Source of the DNA: Bacteroidaceae bacterium
GTDB lineage: Bacteria; Bacteroidota; Bacteroidia; Bacteroidales; Bacteroidaceae
NCBI GenBank assembly: GCA_017546505.1
Contig: JAFYWV010000089.1
Span: forward strand, 1 to 56,958
DNA length: 56,958 nucleotides
Direction of reading: 5' to 3'
This document shows, in pieces, positions 43,755 through 53,281 of this stretch; within the stretch, counting starts at the first letter, position 1, and every line of letters starts with the position of its first letter. The translations under genes and the position numbers were made by a program. A model generated the notes under the pieces. It worked only from the letters and a program-made list of their open reading frames with translations, did no database searches and was not told the DNA's origin.

Positions 43755-46058
43755 ATGGATTTCTTTAACAACATTATCTCTTACCTATCGGGGCTAGGCT
43801 CTTTAGAGCTCTCGTATATGTTTGTGATAGCTTTTATGTTTGTCCTTGCCATTATTGACCTCACTGTAGGTGTGAGCAATGACGCTGTTAATTTCTTGAG
43901 TTCGGCAGTCGGTTCAAGGGCTGCAAAAATCAAACACGTGCTTATTGTGGCTGCTGTGGGTGTCTTTGTGGGTGCTTCATTCAGCAGTGGTATGATGGAT
44001 GTTGCGCGTCACGGTATTTTTGACCCGAGTTTTTTCACTTTTGAAAATGTGATGTGCATCTATCTTGCTGTAGTCATTAGCGACGTGTTCCTGCTTGACT
44101 TGTTCAATTCGCTCGGTCTGCCAACGTCTACAACTGTGTCGATGGTGTTTGAGTTGCTGGGAGCTTCGTTCATAACAGCCTTGCTTGCTTCATCGGGTGA
44201 GGGATTGGGAATGCTCAATACCGACAGGGCAATGACAATTATCATTTCAATATTCCTTTCTGTTGCCATAGCGTTTATCTTCGGTCTTATTGTCCAGTGG
44301 ATTTCTCGTGTGATATTTACATTCCACTACCGTAAGAATCTTGGGCGCAAGATTGGACTTTATGGTGGTTTTGCTTCTACGGCAATCCTCTATTTTATGA
44401 TTGTAAAGGGATTGAAAGGCAGTTCGCTGAAAGCTATGCTTCCCGTTGTTGTGCAGGATTTTGTCTTTGAAGATACAGTAAAGTTCATTCTTTGTGCTTT
44501 TGTCGTTATGACTGTTCTGATGCAGCTTCTGCATTTCTGCAAGGTTAATGTATTGAAGATTGTCGTGCTTATGGGAACATTCTCGCTGGCTATGGCATTT
44601 GCGGGAAATGACCTTGTGAACTTCATTGGTGTTACACTTGCCGGTCTTGAGTCTTTCCAGACATTCGTTTCTCAGGGTGGAAATGTCGGTATGACTATGG
44701 AGTCGCTTAATTTGCCGGCGACAACAAATATCCTTTTCCTCATTGGTGCCGGTGCCGTTATGGTATATGCCCTTTTTACAAGCAAGAAGGCCCGCAAGGT
44801 TTTGCAGACTTCAATCGACCTCTCAAGCCAGCAGAACGAGGAGAATGAGATGTTCGGTACATCATCTGTTGCACGCAACATTGTACGTGCGGTGACAAAG
44901 ATGTCCGATGCAGTGATACGTAATACCCCGGAAGTCGTGAAAACGTGGGTTGGTAGGCGTTTTATCCCACTCGAAGAGCGTGAGGATGTTGCATTTGACC
45001 TTGTGCGTGCATCGGTGAACCTGGTGCTTGCCGGTCTGCTCATTGCTGTCGGAACGTCTCTCAAGTTACCGCTTTCAACTACTTATGTGACATTTATGGT
45101 AGGTATGGGTTCTTCGCTTGCCGACCGTGCTTGGGGTAGGGAGAGTGCTGTATACCGTGTCACCGGTGTTGTTTCGGTAATCGGTGGTTGGTTCATCACT
45201 GCCGGTGCTGCATTTATCATTGCAGCACTTGTTGCAACAGTTATGAATTATGGTGGTATTGTTGCAATGTACATAATGATTGCTGTTGTCATTTACCTGC
45301 TTGTCCGTAGCCACATCAATTACAACAAGAAGAAATCGGCCGAGAAGGTAGATGAAAAGATGAATGTCATCCTGAAGTCCGAGAACCAGACAGAGGTGTG
45401 GGATAATCTCAAAGCTCATACGTCCGAGACTCTCGCCCATACACTGGAATTTTCGGCTGAGGCCTACAAGAAGATGTTCGAGTCTTTCTCTAAGGATGCT
45501 TTACGCCCCTTGAAGAGTACTCTCATAAAGATTGTAGAGGAGAAAGCCTTGATGAAAAAACAGCGCCGTGCCGAGACACGTGGCTTGCAACGTATTGACC
45601 AGCAGATGGCGTTTGAGCGTAGTACCTGGTATCATCTGTGTACAAACAGTTGTCAGCAGATGCTCAATACACTTACACGTATTGGTGAACCGATGAGGGA
45701 ACACGCTGACAATAGTTTCAACCCATTGTCAAAGAGCTATGTCGAGGAGTTTGCTCCATATTGCAGTGATGTCTATAAAGTGTTGAAGGATATTAATGAC
45801 ATTATTGCAACGGGTGACTACACCAATGCCGAGGAGGTTTCTGCAAGAGCCAAGAATTTGAAGCATAAGCTTGCAAATCTGCGCAAGGAGCAGACTATGC
45901 GCCTGCACCAAAGCAATGGCAGCTTGCGAATGGACTTTGTATATCTGAACCTTATACAAGAGAGTCACGAGCTTCTCAGTGAGGTGCGTAACCTGTTGCG
46001 TGGCGGTAACAAATTCTTTGCTCTGCAGGTGACTGCTGCCGAAGAACCAAAACTTTGA
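43755..46058 (+). CDS. Inorganic phosphate transporter (PiT family) with C-terminal PhoU-like helical domain
   Basis: A 767-residue inner-membrane cation:phosphate symporter. The PiT repeats show DLTVGVSNDAVNFLSSAVGSRAAK (about 36-59, with the family's NDxxN) and, in the second half, FAGNDLVNFIGVTLAG; about 12 membrane helices reach residue 520. Residues about 535-767 are a cytoplasmic helical bundle similar to PhoU/DUF47, with AHTLEFSAEAYKKMFESFSKD and SVQQMLNTLTRIGEP-type heptads. Fusion of transporter and regulator is known in Bacteroidetes. It may supply phosphate for a VTC polymerase encoded elsewhere in the window, but no direct link is seen. Confidence 0.88.
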   Translation: MDFFNNIISYLSGLGSLELSYMFVIAFMFVLAIIDLTVGVSNDAVNFLSSAVGSRAAKIKHVLIVAAVGVFVGASFSSGMMDVARHGIFDPSFFTFENVMCIYLAVVISDVFLLDLFNSLGLPTSTTVSMVFELLGASFITALLASSGEGLGMLNTDRAMTIIISIFLSVAIAFIFGLIVQWISRVIFTFHYRKNLGRKIGLYGGFASTAILYFMIVKGLKGSSLKAMLPVVVQDFVFEDTVKFILCAFVVMTVLMQLLHFCKVNVLKIVVLMGTFSLAMAFAGNDLVNFIGVTLAGLESFQTFVSQGGNVGMTMESLNLPATTNILFLIGAGAVMVYALFTSKKARKVLQTSIDLSSQQNEENEMFGTSSVARNIVRAVTKMSDAVIRNTPEVVKTWVGRRFIPLEEREDVAFDLVRASVNLVLAGLLIAVGTSLKLPLSTTYVTFMVGMGSSLADRAWGRESAVYRVTGVVSVIGGWFITAGAAFIIAALVATVMNYGGIVAMYIMIAVVIYLLVRSHINYNKKKSAEKVDEKMNVILKSENQTEVWDNLKAHTSETLAHTLEFSAEAYKKMFESFSKDALRPLKSTLIKIVEEKALMKKQRRAETRGLQRIDQQMAFERSTWYHLCTNSCQQMLNTLTRIGEPMREHADNSFNPLSKSYVEEFAPYCSDVYKVLKDINDIIATGDYTNAEEVSARAKNLKHKLANLRKEQTMRLHQSNGSLRMDFVYLNLIQESHELLSEVRNLLRGGNKFFALQVTAAEEPKL

Positions 46059-46078
46059 AAAACTTTAGATGATTTATA

Positions 46079-46129
46079 ATGCCGGCAGGGTTAAATTCTG
46101 ATAAATTGGCCTCTGCCGGCATATTTTTT
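46079..46129 (+). terminator. Terminator after the PiT gene
   Basis: ATGCCGGCAG (46079-46088) pairs with CTGCCGGCAT (46113-46122) around a 24-base loop, followed by T6. A possible -7 box (TATTTTAG, 46132-46139) for nfo follows directly. Confidence 0.7.
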
Positions 46130-46157
46130 ACTATTTTAGCAAAAACGAAGAATTTAT

Positions 46158-46991
46158 ATGAAATTTATAGGACCTCACGTATCGGCAAGTGGCGGTGTAG
46201 AGAATGCTCCGCTCAATGCTACGGCAGTAGGCGCAAATGCCTTTGCCCTATTTACCAAGAACCAACGTCAGTGGGTGGCGCCTCCACTCACTGCAAAGAG
46301 TATAGAACTTTTCAAGGAGAACTGCGCTAAGGGGGGCTTTGCCCCGCAATATATTTTGCCTCACGACAGTTACCTGATAAATTTGGGTAACCCCGATGAA
46401 GAGGCTATTCAGAAATCGCGTGCGGCATTCCTCGATGAGATGCAGCGTTGCGAGCAGCTTGGGCTCACGATGCTCAACTTCCACCCCGGCAGCCATTTGA
46501 ACAAGATTTCTGTTGAGCAGTGCCTTGATGAGATTGCGGCGAACATAAATTTGGCACTTTCAAAGACTAAGGGAGTGACCGCTGTAATTGAGAATACTGC
46601 AGGGCAGGGTAGCAATGTGGGCAATAAATTGGAGGAAATCCGCTATATCATAGACCGCGTGGATGACAAGAGCCGCGTGGGTGTGTGCATCGATACCTGT
46701 CACTTCTATTCTGCCGGCTATGACATTGTAGGCGATTACGACGGCGCTTTCGGTGAGCTGGAGAGAGTGATAGGTTTGGAATATTTGAAGGCGATACACC
46801 TCAATGATACCAAGAAACCGCTTGGCTCACGTGTTGACAGACACGACAGCGTAGGCATAGGTCTGCTTGGCATCGACTTTTTCAAGCGTTTTATGAAAGA
46901 CCCCCGTTTCGACAATATGCCCATTATTCTTGAGACTCCCGATGAGGCTCGTTGGGCCGAGGAAATAGCACTTTTGCGCTCGTTCGAGTAA
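46158..46991 (+). CDS. nfo: Deoxyribonuclease IV (AP endonuclease)
   Basis: Cuts DNA 5' to abasic sites in base excision repair, using three zinc ions. The 277-residue TIM-barrel protein has [65 protein letters not shown] and ILETP, all metal-ligand motifs. Length is typical. With ung at 10383-11048, the window encodes two steps of uracil repair, though they are not linked. Confidence 0.95.
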   Translation: MKFIGPHVSASGGVENAPLNATAVGANAFALFTKNQRQWVAPPLTAKSIELFKENCAKGGFAPQYILPHDSYLINLGNPDEEAIQKSRAAFLDEMQRCEQLGLTMLNFHPGSHLNKISVEQCLDEIAANINLALSKTKGVTAVIENTAGQGSNVGNKLEEIRYIIDRVDDKSRVGVCIDTCHFYSAGYDIVGDYDGAFGELERVIGLEYLKAIHLNDTKKPLGSRVDRHDSVGIGLLGIDFFKRFMKDPRFDNMPIILETPDEARWAEEIALLRSFE

Positions 46992-47030
46992 TAGCTAGAG
47001 CTTAGAGTTTAACCACGGCTTCTGATATAT

Positions 47031-47070
47031 AATTTGCCCCGCTGACATTGTGATGTCTGCGGGGCAAATT
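47031..47070. terminator. Bidirectional terminator between nfo and the sialidase gene
   Basis: AATTTGCCCCGCTGACAT (47031-47048) pairs with ATGTCTGCGGGGCAAATT (47053-47070) with one mismatch. AACCAC/GTGGTT may extend the stem outward. Confidence 0.8.
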
Positions 47071-47095
47071 TATGTGGTTTGGCTTATTCTTTTTT

Positions 47096-49165
47096 TTACA
47101 TATCATCAATAAGAAGGACTATTGTTTTGCACTCCAAACCTTTCTTGCATTTGTCGCAACGGAACGGCAAATAGCAGCAGTATGTCATACAGTCGAGTTT
47201 GTTGGCCAATTCAATAGGTACGTATACCATTGAGTAGCCGCCGGGCTCCTCTTCGTAGTAGAGACCAATGTTGCCGTCGGGCAGTATGCACATCGATGAG
47301 TAGGCCGACTCGCGGTCGGTTATCTGAATCTTTCTCCACCCATTTGACAGTTCTGTCGGTGTATATGTGGCAGGGTCATCAGAAAGTGTCTTGTAGAAGA
47401 TTGACACGCCACTGCGGTTGTTGCCAGTGGGTACAGATTGGAACAGTACGTTGCCAATGCGCAAAGGCTCGCCGTTGGTGTCGTTGCTGCCGAATTTCAG
47501 GTTGCCCACCTGGTCGGTTGCCACAGCGCCGTCCCAATAGCCTTCGGCTTTCTCAAAGTTGGTGTAGTGGAACACATTGAAGTAGCGGCCATATCCCTTG
47601 CGGCTGCTCAAGAGCACACTGCCGTCGGGTAGCTCCTCGCATTTGGGCTCGTTGCCGTAGGGTGCCGGGCTGTCGTTGAAATCGTTGCCAAGCTCGCCAA
47701 GCAGGTTCCAGGTCTTGCCAAAGTCGTCGGAGTAGAGCGCGTAGTTATGGTGGCGGTAGCTTCCTGTCTCAACAGCCCACACTGCGCAGTATATGCGGTA
47801 GTAGTCGCCGACCTTTATCATACTGCTCTGTGCTATGCGGCCGGCGCCAATGAACATTGAGCCCACGTGTGACTTGCCGTCCTTGTCTTTGAAAAGTGGA
47901 TAGATGTCGTATGTAACCTCTTCGGGTTCTGTTGCTTCCCACTTGCCGCTCTCCTCATTATATATTATGCGCAGGCGTGCCATACGGTTGGGGTTCTCGG
48001 GGTTCTCCTCTGTTCCGGCACCGTAGTTGCCGTGCCAGCACAGGCGGTTTCCGCACACGCTCATTACTAGGATTTCGTTACGTTCGCGGTCGGCTACTAT
48101 TGCCGGGTCACCAAATCCTGTAAGCCAGGTCTCGGCAGCCTCCTTGCCAACGCCGTCGGCAATCTTCACGGGTGCGGTCCACGATGTGCCGTCCCACTCC
48201 TCACCGGCCTTTGTGCTGTGGCGCATAACAAGGTCCACCTCGCCAAAGCCTATGTCATTGCCACAAGGACGGTAGTCGTTGATGGCGAATACATAACCGT
48301 TTGCTGTTGTTGTGATGGCGGGGATGCGGTAGGGTACTCCCTTTTCGTCGGGCGAGTAGTAGAGATACTGGTAACGGTTCTCCTTGTCGGCTGTGATGTT
48401 GATTGCCACTTGCAAGCCCTTCTCGGGCAGTGTCTGCTCGGCAATCTCTTCATTGCCGTTAATCTCCATCTTCCAACCGTGATATGCTTTCTTGCAGGAT
48501 ATGCCCACCTTTGCATCCTTGGGCAGGTAACATACTGTTTTCTTGGGGATATTGTTGCGGTCAAGTGTTATTGCTCCGCTCTGTCCGTCTATTGAGATTG
48601 AAATTTCTCCTATCTTATAATTTGTTTCAAGTGCGCCTTCACAGTTTGCATTGTATTCAATTTCAAGTGCACGGCTCATATCAACGGGCTTGAAATTCCA
48701 ATGTCCACCTTTGTCGCTGCTGGAGTAGAGCTTGATGTCCTTGCCTGCACCACCAAACATATTGAAACTTTGCTCGGGCGCATCCTTGGGCGAAATTGCA
48801 TAGCTGCCATCATCCTGTGCGGTGATTGTGAGCAGCGTCGCTTCATTCTCGCTTGTCATTATTACTGCAGCGCCGCTTTCGTTGCTTTCCAGTTTCAATG
48901 CATATTTTTTACCTGACGCCTGATTGTAGAGTTTGAAACACTCTTGGTTGCCTACAAGATACCATATCTCGTCGGTGGTGTATGACGATTTTCCGCTCTT
49001 GATATTCTGGCCGGGCTTGCCGGCCTTTATGGCAAACGCCTTGTCGCGGTTGTTTGATATGTGCACGGGAGTGCCCTCTTTAAATGTCTTCGAGAAAATC
49101 TCCTGTGCATTTGTTGATGATATGCCTGCGATGAAGAGCAGTGCATAGAATAAAACTTTTTTCAT
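47096..49165 (-). CDS. Secreted sialidase (GH33) with N-terminal lectin-like domain and cysteine-rich tail
   Basis: Releases terminal sialic acid from host glycans. The 689-residue protein has a signal peptide (to TNAQ, residue 21), a lectin-like beta domain (about 25-160), a second beta domain (about 165-260) and the six-bladed propeller with PYRIPAI (arginine of the triad), Asp-box SDDFGKTW, and the late nucleophile region TDRESAYSSMCILPDG. After the last blade (VYVPIELANKLD) there is an unexpected 31-residue tail with six cysteines. No sialic-acid transport or catabolism genes are near. It is divergent from rpe. Confidence 0.9.
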   Translation of the reverse strand: MKKVLFYALLFIAGISSTNAQEIFSKTFKEGTPVHISNNRDKAFAIKAGKPGQNIKSGKSSYTTDEIWYLVGNQECFKLYNQASGKKYALKLESNESGAAVIMTSENEATLLTITAQDDGSYAISPKDAPEQSFNMFGGAGKDIKLYSSSDKGGHWNFKPVDMSRALEIEYNANCEGALETNYKIGEISISIDGQSGAITLDRNNIPKKTVCYLPKDAKVGISCKKAYHGWKMEINGNEEIAEQTLPEKGLQVAINITADKENRYQYLYYSPDEKGVPYRIPAITTTANGYVFAINDYRPCGNDIGFGEVDLVMRHSTKAGEEWDGTSWTAPVKIADGVGKEAAETWLTGFGDPAIVADRERNEILVMSVCGNRLCWHGNYGAGTEENPENPNRMARLRIIYNEESGKWEATEPEEVTYDIYPLFKDKDGKSHVGSMFIGAGRIAQSSMIKVGDYYRIYCAVWAVETGSYRHHNYALYSDDFGKTWNLLGELGNDFNDSPAPYGNEPKCEELPDGSVLLSSRKGYGRYFNVFHYTNFEKAEGYWDGAVATDQVGNLKFGSNDTNGEPLRIGNVLFQSVPTGNNRSGVSIFYKTLSDDPATYTPTELSNGWRKIQITDRESAYSSMCILPDGNIGLYYEEEPGGYSMVYVPIELANKLDCMTYCCYLPFRCDKCKKGLECKTIVLLIDDM

Positions 49166-49272
49166 ATATTATCACTGTTTGTTTATGCTTGCATCTATCT
49201 GCAAAATAAATAAAAAAATGGCATAAAACCAATACTCAATCTAGGGTGATGGCTATTTTGCCCCTCTTTACT

Positions 49273-49304
49273 TTTGTTTTTCCACTACCTTTGTACTATC
49301 TTCG
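49273..49304 (+). promoter_or_regulatory. Promoter of the rpe-comEC operon
   Basis: TTTG (49273-49276) and TATCTTCG (49297-49304) are 20 bases apart, 21 bases before the rpe ATG. A second TACCTTTG (49286-49293) may be an alternative -7 box. Confidence 0.6.
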
Positions 49305-49324
49305 CATCAGAAATAAAAAATAAT

Positions 49325-49975
49325 ATGGCACAGATAGTTTCACCATCGCTGTTGTCGGCGAATTTCGGCAACTTGCAAGAGGATTTGAAAATGATTAACA
49401 GCAGCACTTGCGAGTGGCTGCACATTGATATTATGGATGGCGTATTCGTCCCGAATTTGTCTTTTGGCCCTCCGGTGCTCAAATATGTTGCCGAGTTGTG
49501 CGAGAAACCGCTCGATGTGCACCTGATGGTTGTTGAACCAATGAATTATCTGCCTGCAGTGAAAGAATTGGGTGCAAAGATTATGAATATACACTATGAG
49601 GCTTGCACTCACCTGCATCGTGCAGTTACACAGATAAAGGATGCCGGTATGATGGCCGGTGTTACCTTGAACCCATCAACACCTGTACACTTGTTAAAGG
49701 ATATAATCCACGAACTCGACCTGGTTCTTTTGATGAGCGTAAACCCCGGTTTCGGTGGTCAGAAGTTCATTCCTCACACTGTAAACAAGGTGCGCGAGCT
49801 TCGCGAACTCATTGACTCGACAGGTTCGAAGGCTCTCATTGAGGTTGATGGCGGAGTGAATGTCGAGACAGGCAAACTGCTTGCCGGTGCCGGTTCGGAT
49901 GCTCTTGTTGCCGGCAATGCTGTGTTCAAGGATGCCGACCCACACGCTGTTATATCGGCATTACGTGCCCTATAA
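49325..49975 (+). CDS. rpe: Ribulose-phosphate 3-epimerase
   Basis: Interconverts ribulose-5-phosphate and xylulose-5-phosphate in the pentose phosphate pathway. The 216-residue TIM barrel has SPSLLSANFGNL, LHIDIMDGVFVPNLSFGPPVL (metal ligands H and D), VNPGFGGQKFIP and VDGGV. The ATG at 49325 is chosen because upstream codons overlap the promoter. First gene of a plus-strand run to comEC. Confidence 0.95.
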   Translation: MAQIVSPSLLSANFGNLQEDLKMINSSTCEWLHIDIMDGVFVPNLSFGPPVLKYVAELCEKPLDVHLMVVEPMNYLPAVKELGAKIMNIHYEACTHLHRAVTQIKDAGMMAGVTLNPSTPVHLLKDIIHELDLVLLMSVNPGFGGQKFIPHTVNKVRELRELIDSTGSKALIEVDGGVNVETGKLLAGAGSDALVAGNAVFKDADPHAVISALRAL

Positions 49976-49994
49976 ATAAAACGTTCAATACATA

Positions 49995-52109
49995 GTGGCC
50001 GGAAATCAACTGCTCAGTGGTAACCCCTTGCTGAAATTGTCAATGCCGATGGTAATTGGTATTGTCATTTCTTGGTATTGCGGCTTGGGGGCGGTCGAGC
50101 TTTTGCCCTTATCGGCTGTCTCTTTGTTTATTTTGCTGTTCGGGCTGTCGAAGAAATCTCCTCGGTGGCTATTCGGTGTAGGCGCGCTCATCTTTATGTT
50201 TGCGGCAGGAGCTTTTGTCGAGTATAAGCAACGTTTGACGATGGAGCCGCAGTGGCCCGACGGTACTCGTATCTATGAAGCGCAATTGCTTGAGGTTCCG
50301 CAGCACAAGGGGGCTTCTACTAAAGTTCTTTCAGATGTCGTTGATGTTGACAGCTCAACTGTTACGGGTGCTCGCACACGTGGTGAAGTGTATATCTATC
50401 TGCCGCGTTCGGTTGAAGCTGACGCGCTTGAGGTGGGTGATGTCTTGCGTTTTAAATCTGAGGTTCGTTCGCCTGAAAATGCCGGTAATCCGGCCGAATT
50501 TGATGTCGAAGGATACTATTATGTAAAAGGGATAACGGGTTCAACATATCTTTGGGGTGACAGTTGGAGTTTGCTCCGAAAAGGAGAAAAGACACTTGTT
50601 ATGCGTGCCTTGTCGGCTCGTGAGAGGATTGTGAACCTGTATCGTGAATTTGGCTTTGAGGGTGACAGACTGTCTCTTTTGTCTGCATTGACTGTTGGCG
50701 AGAAACGTGATTTCTCGCGCGAACTTAAGGAGGAGTATGCCGTGGCCGGTGCAAGTCACATCCTTGCCCTTTCCGGTTTGCATTTGGGTATTTTTTATCT
50801 AATTCTTACAGTTTTGCTCCCTTTTAAAGGGCGCAGTCGCAGGGTTGTAGTCCCGCGCGAAATGATTATTGTAGCTGTGCTTTGGGCTTTTGTTTACATT
50901 GCAGGCTTCTCGGCGTCGGTGGTGCGTTCTGCAATTCTCTTTACATTGATGTCGCTGGGCCGTTGTCTGCGTCAGGATGCGTCGTCTGTAAGTTCGCTTG
51001 CTTTTGCTGCAATCGTTATGCTGTTGTTCTCTCCGCACTCGCTGTTTGATGTCAGCTTTCAACTGTCGTTCTCGGCCGTGTTTGCCATATTAATGCTGGC
51101 TCCTCACTTGCAACGTCTCTTCAAGGTCGCCGAGCGTGGGGTGGTTTACCGATATGTTGTCAATCTGCTCATTATGTCGTTTGCGGCGCAGTTGGGTACT
51201 ATGCCTTTTGTCTGGTATCACTTTGGGGTTTTGCCACTCAATTCACTGTTGACAAATATTTTTGTCGTGCCACTGGCTTTTGTCCTGATTGCCCTGGCGC
51301 TTATGCTGCTTGCCACCCATTTTTTTCTTCCTTTCAGGGTGTTGTTTACTTGCTTGCTGCAATATGTTGTTGATATGTTGAATACAGGTGTCTCCTTCAT
51401 TGCATCATTGCCCGGTGTGTCATTGGCTTTGCCGCCGATAGGGGTGCTTGGGGGGTGCTGTGTGATGTTGCTGCTTGTATTGCTTTCTTATTTTTTGATA
51501 AACCGCAAATGGCTGTTTGCATTGTTTGTCGTGTGCTGTTCTGTGTTGCTTGGGGGTGTTGCAATTGCTGTATGTGATGGAAAAGAGGCCTCGCCGGGTT
51601 TGATTGTGTATAACAATAATAAAAATCCATTGTTGCACATTGTTGCTTCCGGTGGTGAAAATTGGCTTTTGTCGACAGTGCCGCAAATGGATGCTGAATA
51701 TGAATATGTGTCGACGCCTTATATAAAGCGCGAGGGGCTTTGCGAGCCTTTGTGGATTAACGGGGATTATGAATGTGATGAGTTTGTTCATAAAAGAGGG
51801 GTGCTTGAATATGGTGGGTTGAAGATAAAATTGCTTGCTGATGACCTATGGCGCAAAAATATATTTACAGAGCCGGTGGATATCGTCTTGCTTTGTAGGG
51901 GATTTCTTGGTCCGATAAAGGAGCTGCAAGAGGTCTATCCGGCCGGGTGTGTGCTGCTGGATGCTTCGCTCTACAAACGTAGCAGGGAAAGGATTTTGCG
52001 CGAAAGTGTTGTGACGGGTGTTGAAGTAGTTGATATTTCAAGGAGTGGAGGGGTGGCAATAGTGCCGCATAGTGATAGCTTTGAGATTGTCCCTTTGCGT
52101 GAGAAATAA
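49995..52109 (+). CDS. comEC: ComEC/Rec2-family membrane protein with degenerate C-terminal domain
   Basis: A 704-residue inner-membrane protein of the DNA-uptake channel family. The N-terminal DUF4131 region (about 15-190) is followed by the Competence domain with ALSGLHLGIFYLILT and RSAILFTLMSLGRC, and about ten membrane helices. The C-terminal 180 residues resemble the ComEC metallo-beta-lactamase part but lack the HxHxDH metal site (VDIVLLCRGF... only). A GTG at 49995 is the likely start, since GNQLLSGNPLLKLSMP aligns with the usual family beginning; an ATG at 50043 is possible. It starts 19 bases after rpe. DNA uptake is inferred. Confidence 0.87.
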   Translation: MAGNQLLSGNPLLKLSMPMVIGIVISWYCGLGAVELLPLSAVSLFILLFGLSKKSPRWLFGVGALIFMFAAGAFVEYKQRLTMEPQWPDGTRIYEAQLLEVPQHKGASTKVLSDVVDVDSSTVTGARTRGEVYIYLPRSVEADALEVGDVLRFKSEVRSPENAGNPAEFDVEGYYYVKGITGSTYLWGDSWSLLRKGEKTLVMRALSARERIVNLYREFGFEGDRLSLLSALTVGEKRDFSRELKEEYAVAGASHILALSGLHLGIFYLILTVLLPFKGRSRRVVVPREMIIVAVLWAFVYIAGFSASVVRSAILFTLMSLGRCLRQDASSVSSLAFAAIVMLLFSPHSLFDVSFQLSFSAVFAILMLAPHLQRLFKVAERGVVYRYVVNLLIMSFAAQLGTMPFVWYHFGVLPLNSLLTNIFVVPLAFVLIALALMLLATHFFLPFRVLFTCLLQYVVDMLNTGVSFIASLPGVSLALPPIGVLGGCCVMLLLVLLSYFLINRKWLFALFVVCCSVLLGGVAIAVCDGKEASPGLIVYNNNKNPLLHIVASGGENWLLSTVPQMDAEYEYVSTPYIKREGLCEPLWINGDYECDEFVHKRGVLEYGGLKIKLLADDLWRKNIFTEPVDIVLLCRGFLGPIKELQEVYPAGCVLLDASLYKRSRERILRESVVTGVEVVDISRSGGVAIVPHSDSFEIVPLREK

Positions 52110-52165
52110 TTGTGTCGGGGTTGAAAATATTTAGCCTAAAATATGTTTTTTTGCTTCTGATGTAA

Positions 52166-52173
52166 TATCTTCG
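52166..52173 (+). promoter_or_regulatory. -7 box of nrnA
   Basis: TATCTTCG lies 24 bases before the nrnA ATG. -33 element unclear. Confidence 0.45.
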
Positions 52174-52196
52174 TGCGTGAATTAAAAGAATGACGA

Positions 52197-53228
52197 ATGA
52201 TTGAAAATTTGATATCTGAACAAAATGTGGATGCTGTCGGTAAGATTATGAAAAATGCCGACAGATTTGTTGTGGTTGCTCATAAGAACCCCGATGGCGA
52301 TGCTGTTGGCTCGTCGCTGGCAATGTACCGCTATTTGCGTAACATTGGCAAGGATGTCAAAGTTGTGTTGCCTAATGCGTTTCCGGCTTTTTTGAATTGG
52401 ATGCCGGGTGCTGATGAAATCTTGTTCTATGATGCAGACAAGGATACTTGTGATAATGTAATAGCATCTGCCGATGTGCTTGTCTGTCTTGACTTCAATG
52501 TCTTTTCGCGTACCGGAGATATGGCATCACAGCTGCTGGCATCCACGGCTACAAAGGTGTTGGTTGACCATCATCTTCAACCGTCGGCGGAGTTCGATAT
52601 TCTAATCTCGCACCCCGAGGCTTGCTCTACTTGTGAATTGGTGTTCAGGGTTGTGAATGCTCTGGGTGCTTGTGATGCTATGGATTTTGAATTTGCGCAG
52701 TGTGTCTACACGGGAATGATGACCGATACCGGTGCTTTTGCCTATGCCTCTACCCGCAAGGATGTGTATCTGATAATAGCAGAACTGTTAGATAAGGGTA
52801 TTGACAAAGATTGGATATATCGAAAGGTGTTCTATAACTTCTCAGTCACAAAAATGCGTTTGTGGGGCTATGCAATGTATGACAAACTTAAAGTCTATAA
52901 CAAATATAATGCGGCGTTGATTACACTGTCCCACGGTGAATTGATGCGCTTCTACGCTTCAAAGGGTGATACGGAAGGGCTAGTGAACCAACCGCTTCAA
53001 ATAAAGGGGTTGCGCTTCTCTTGTTTCTTGCGTGAGGAGTCGCCCGGCAAGGTGAACGTGTCGTTGCGCAGTGTCGATGATTTCCCGTGCAACAGTGTGG
53101 CTGCTGAGTTCTTTAACGGTGGCGGTCACAAGAATGCCTCGGGTGGTGAAATCTACGGTACGATGGAGATGGCTGTTGAACGTTTTAGACAGGCGCTGCA
53201 GAAGTACAAGGCCGAGTTGACTGAATGA
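52197..53228 (+). CDS. nrnA: DHH-family phosphoesterase, NrnA-like
   Basis: Degrades short RNA (nanoRNA) or pAp, or hydrolyses cyclic-dinucleotide products. The 343-residue cytoplasmic protein has the DHH signature motifs HKNPDGDAVGSS, LDFN, VDHH and TDTGAFAY, and the DHHA1 domain with GGGHKNASGG near the end. Length fits stand-alone NrnA. A lipoprotein gene follows after about 50 bases. Exact substrate cannot be decided from sequence. Confidence 0.9.
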   Translation: MIENLISEQNVDAVGKIMKNADRFVVVAHKNPDGDAVGSSLAMYRYLRNIGKDVKVVLPNAFPAFLNWMPGADEILFYDADKDTCDNVIASADVLVCLDFNVFSRTGDMASQLLASTATKVLVDHHLQPSAEFDILISHPEACSTCELVFRVVNALGACDAMDFEFAQCVYTGMMTDTGAFAYASTRKDVYLIIAELLDKGIDKDWIYRKVFYNFSVTKMRLWGYAMYDKLKVYNKYNAALITLSHGELMRFYASKGDTEGLVNQPLQIKGLRFSCFLREESPGKVNVSLRSVDDFPCNSVAAEFFNGGGHKNASGGEIYGTMEMAVERFRQALQKYKAELTE

Positions 53229-53281
53229 GCCCCGTTGTTTTGATACATTTGATTGTTTTTTATCCGATAATTTTTTTAACT

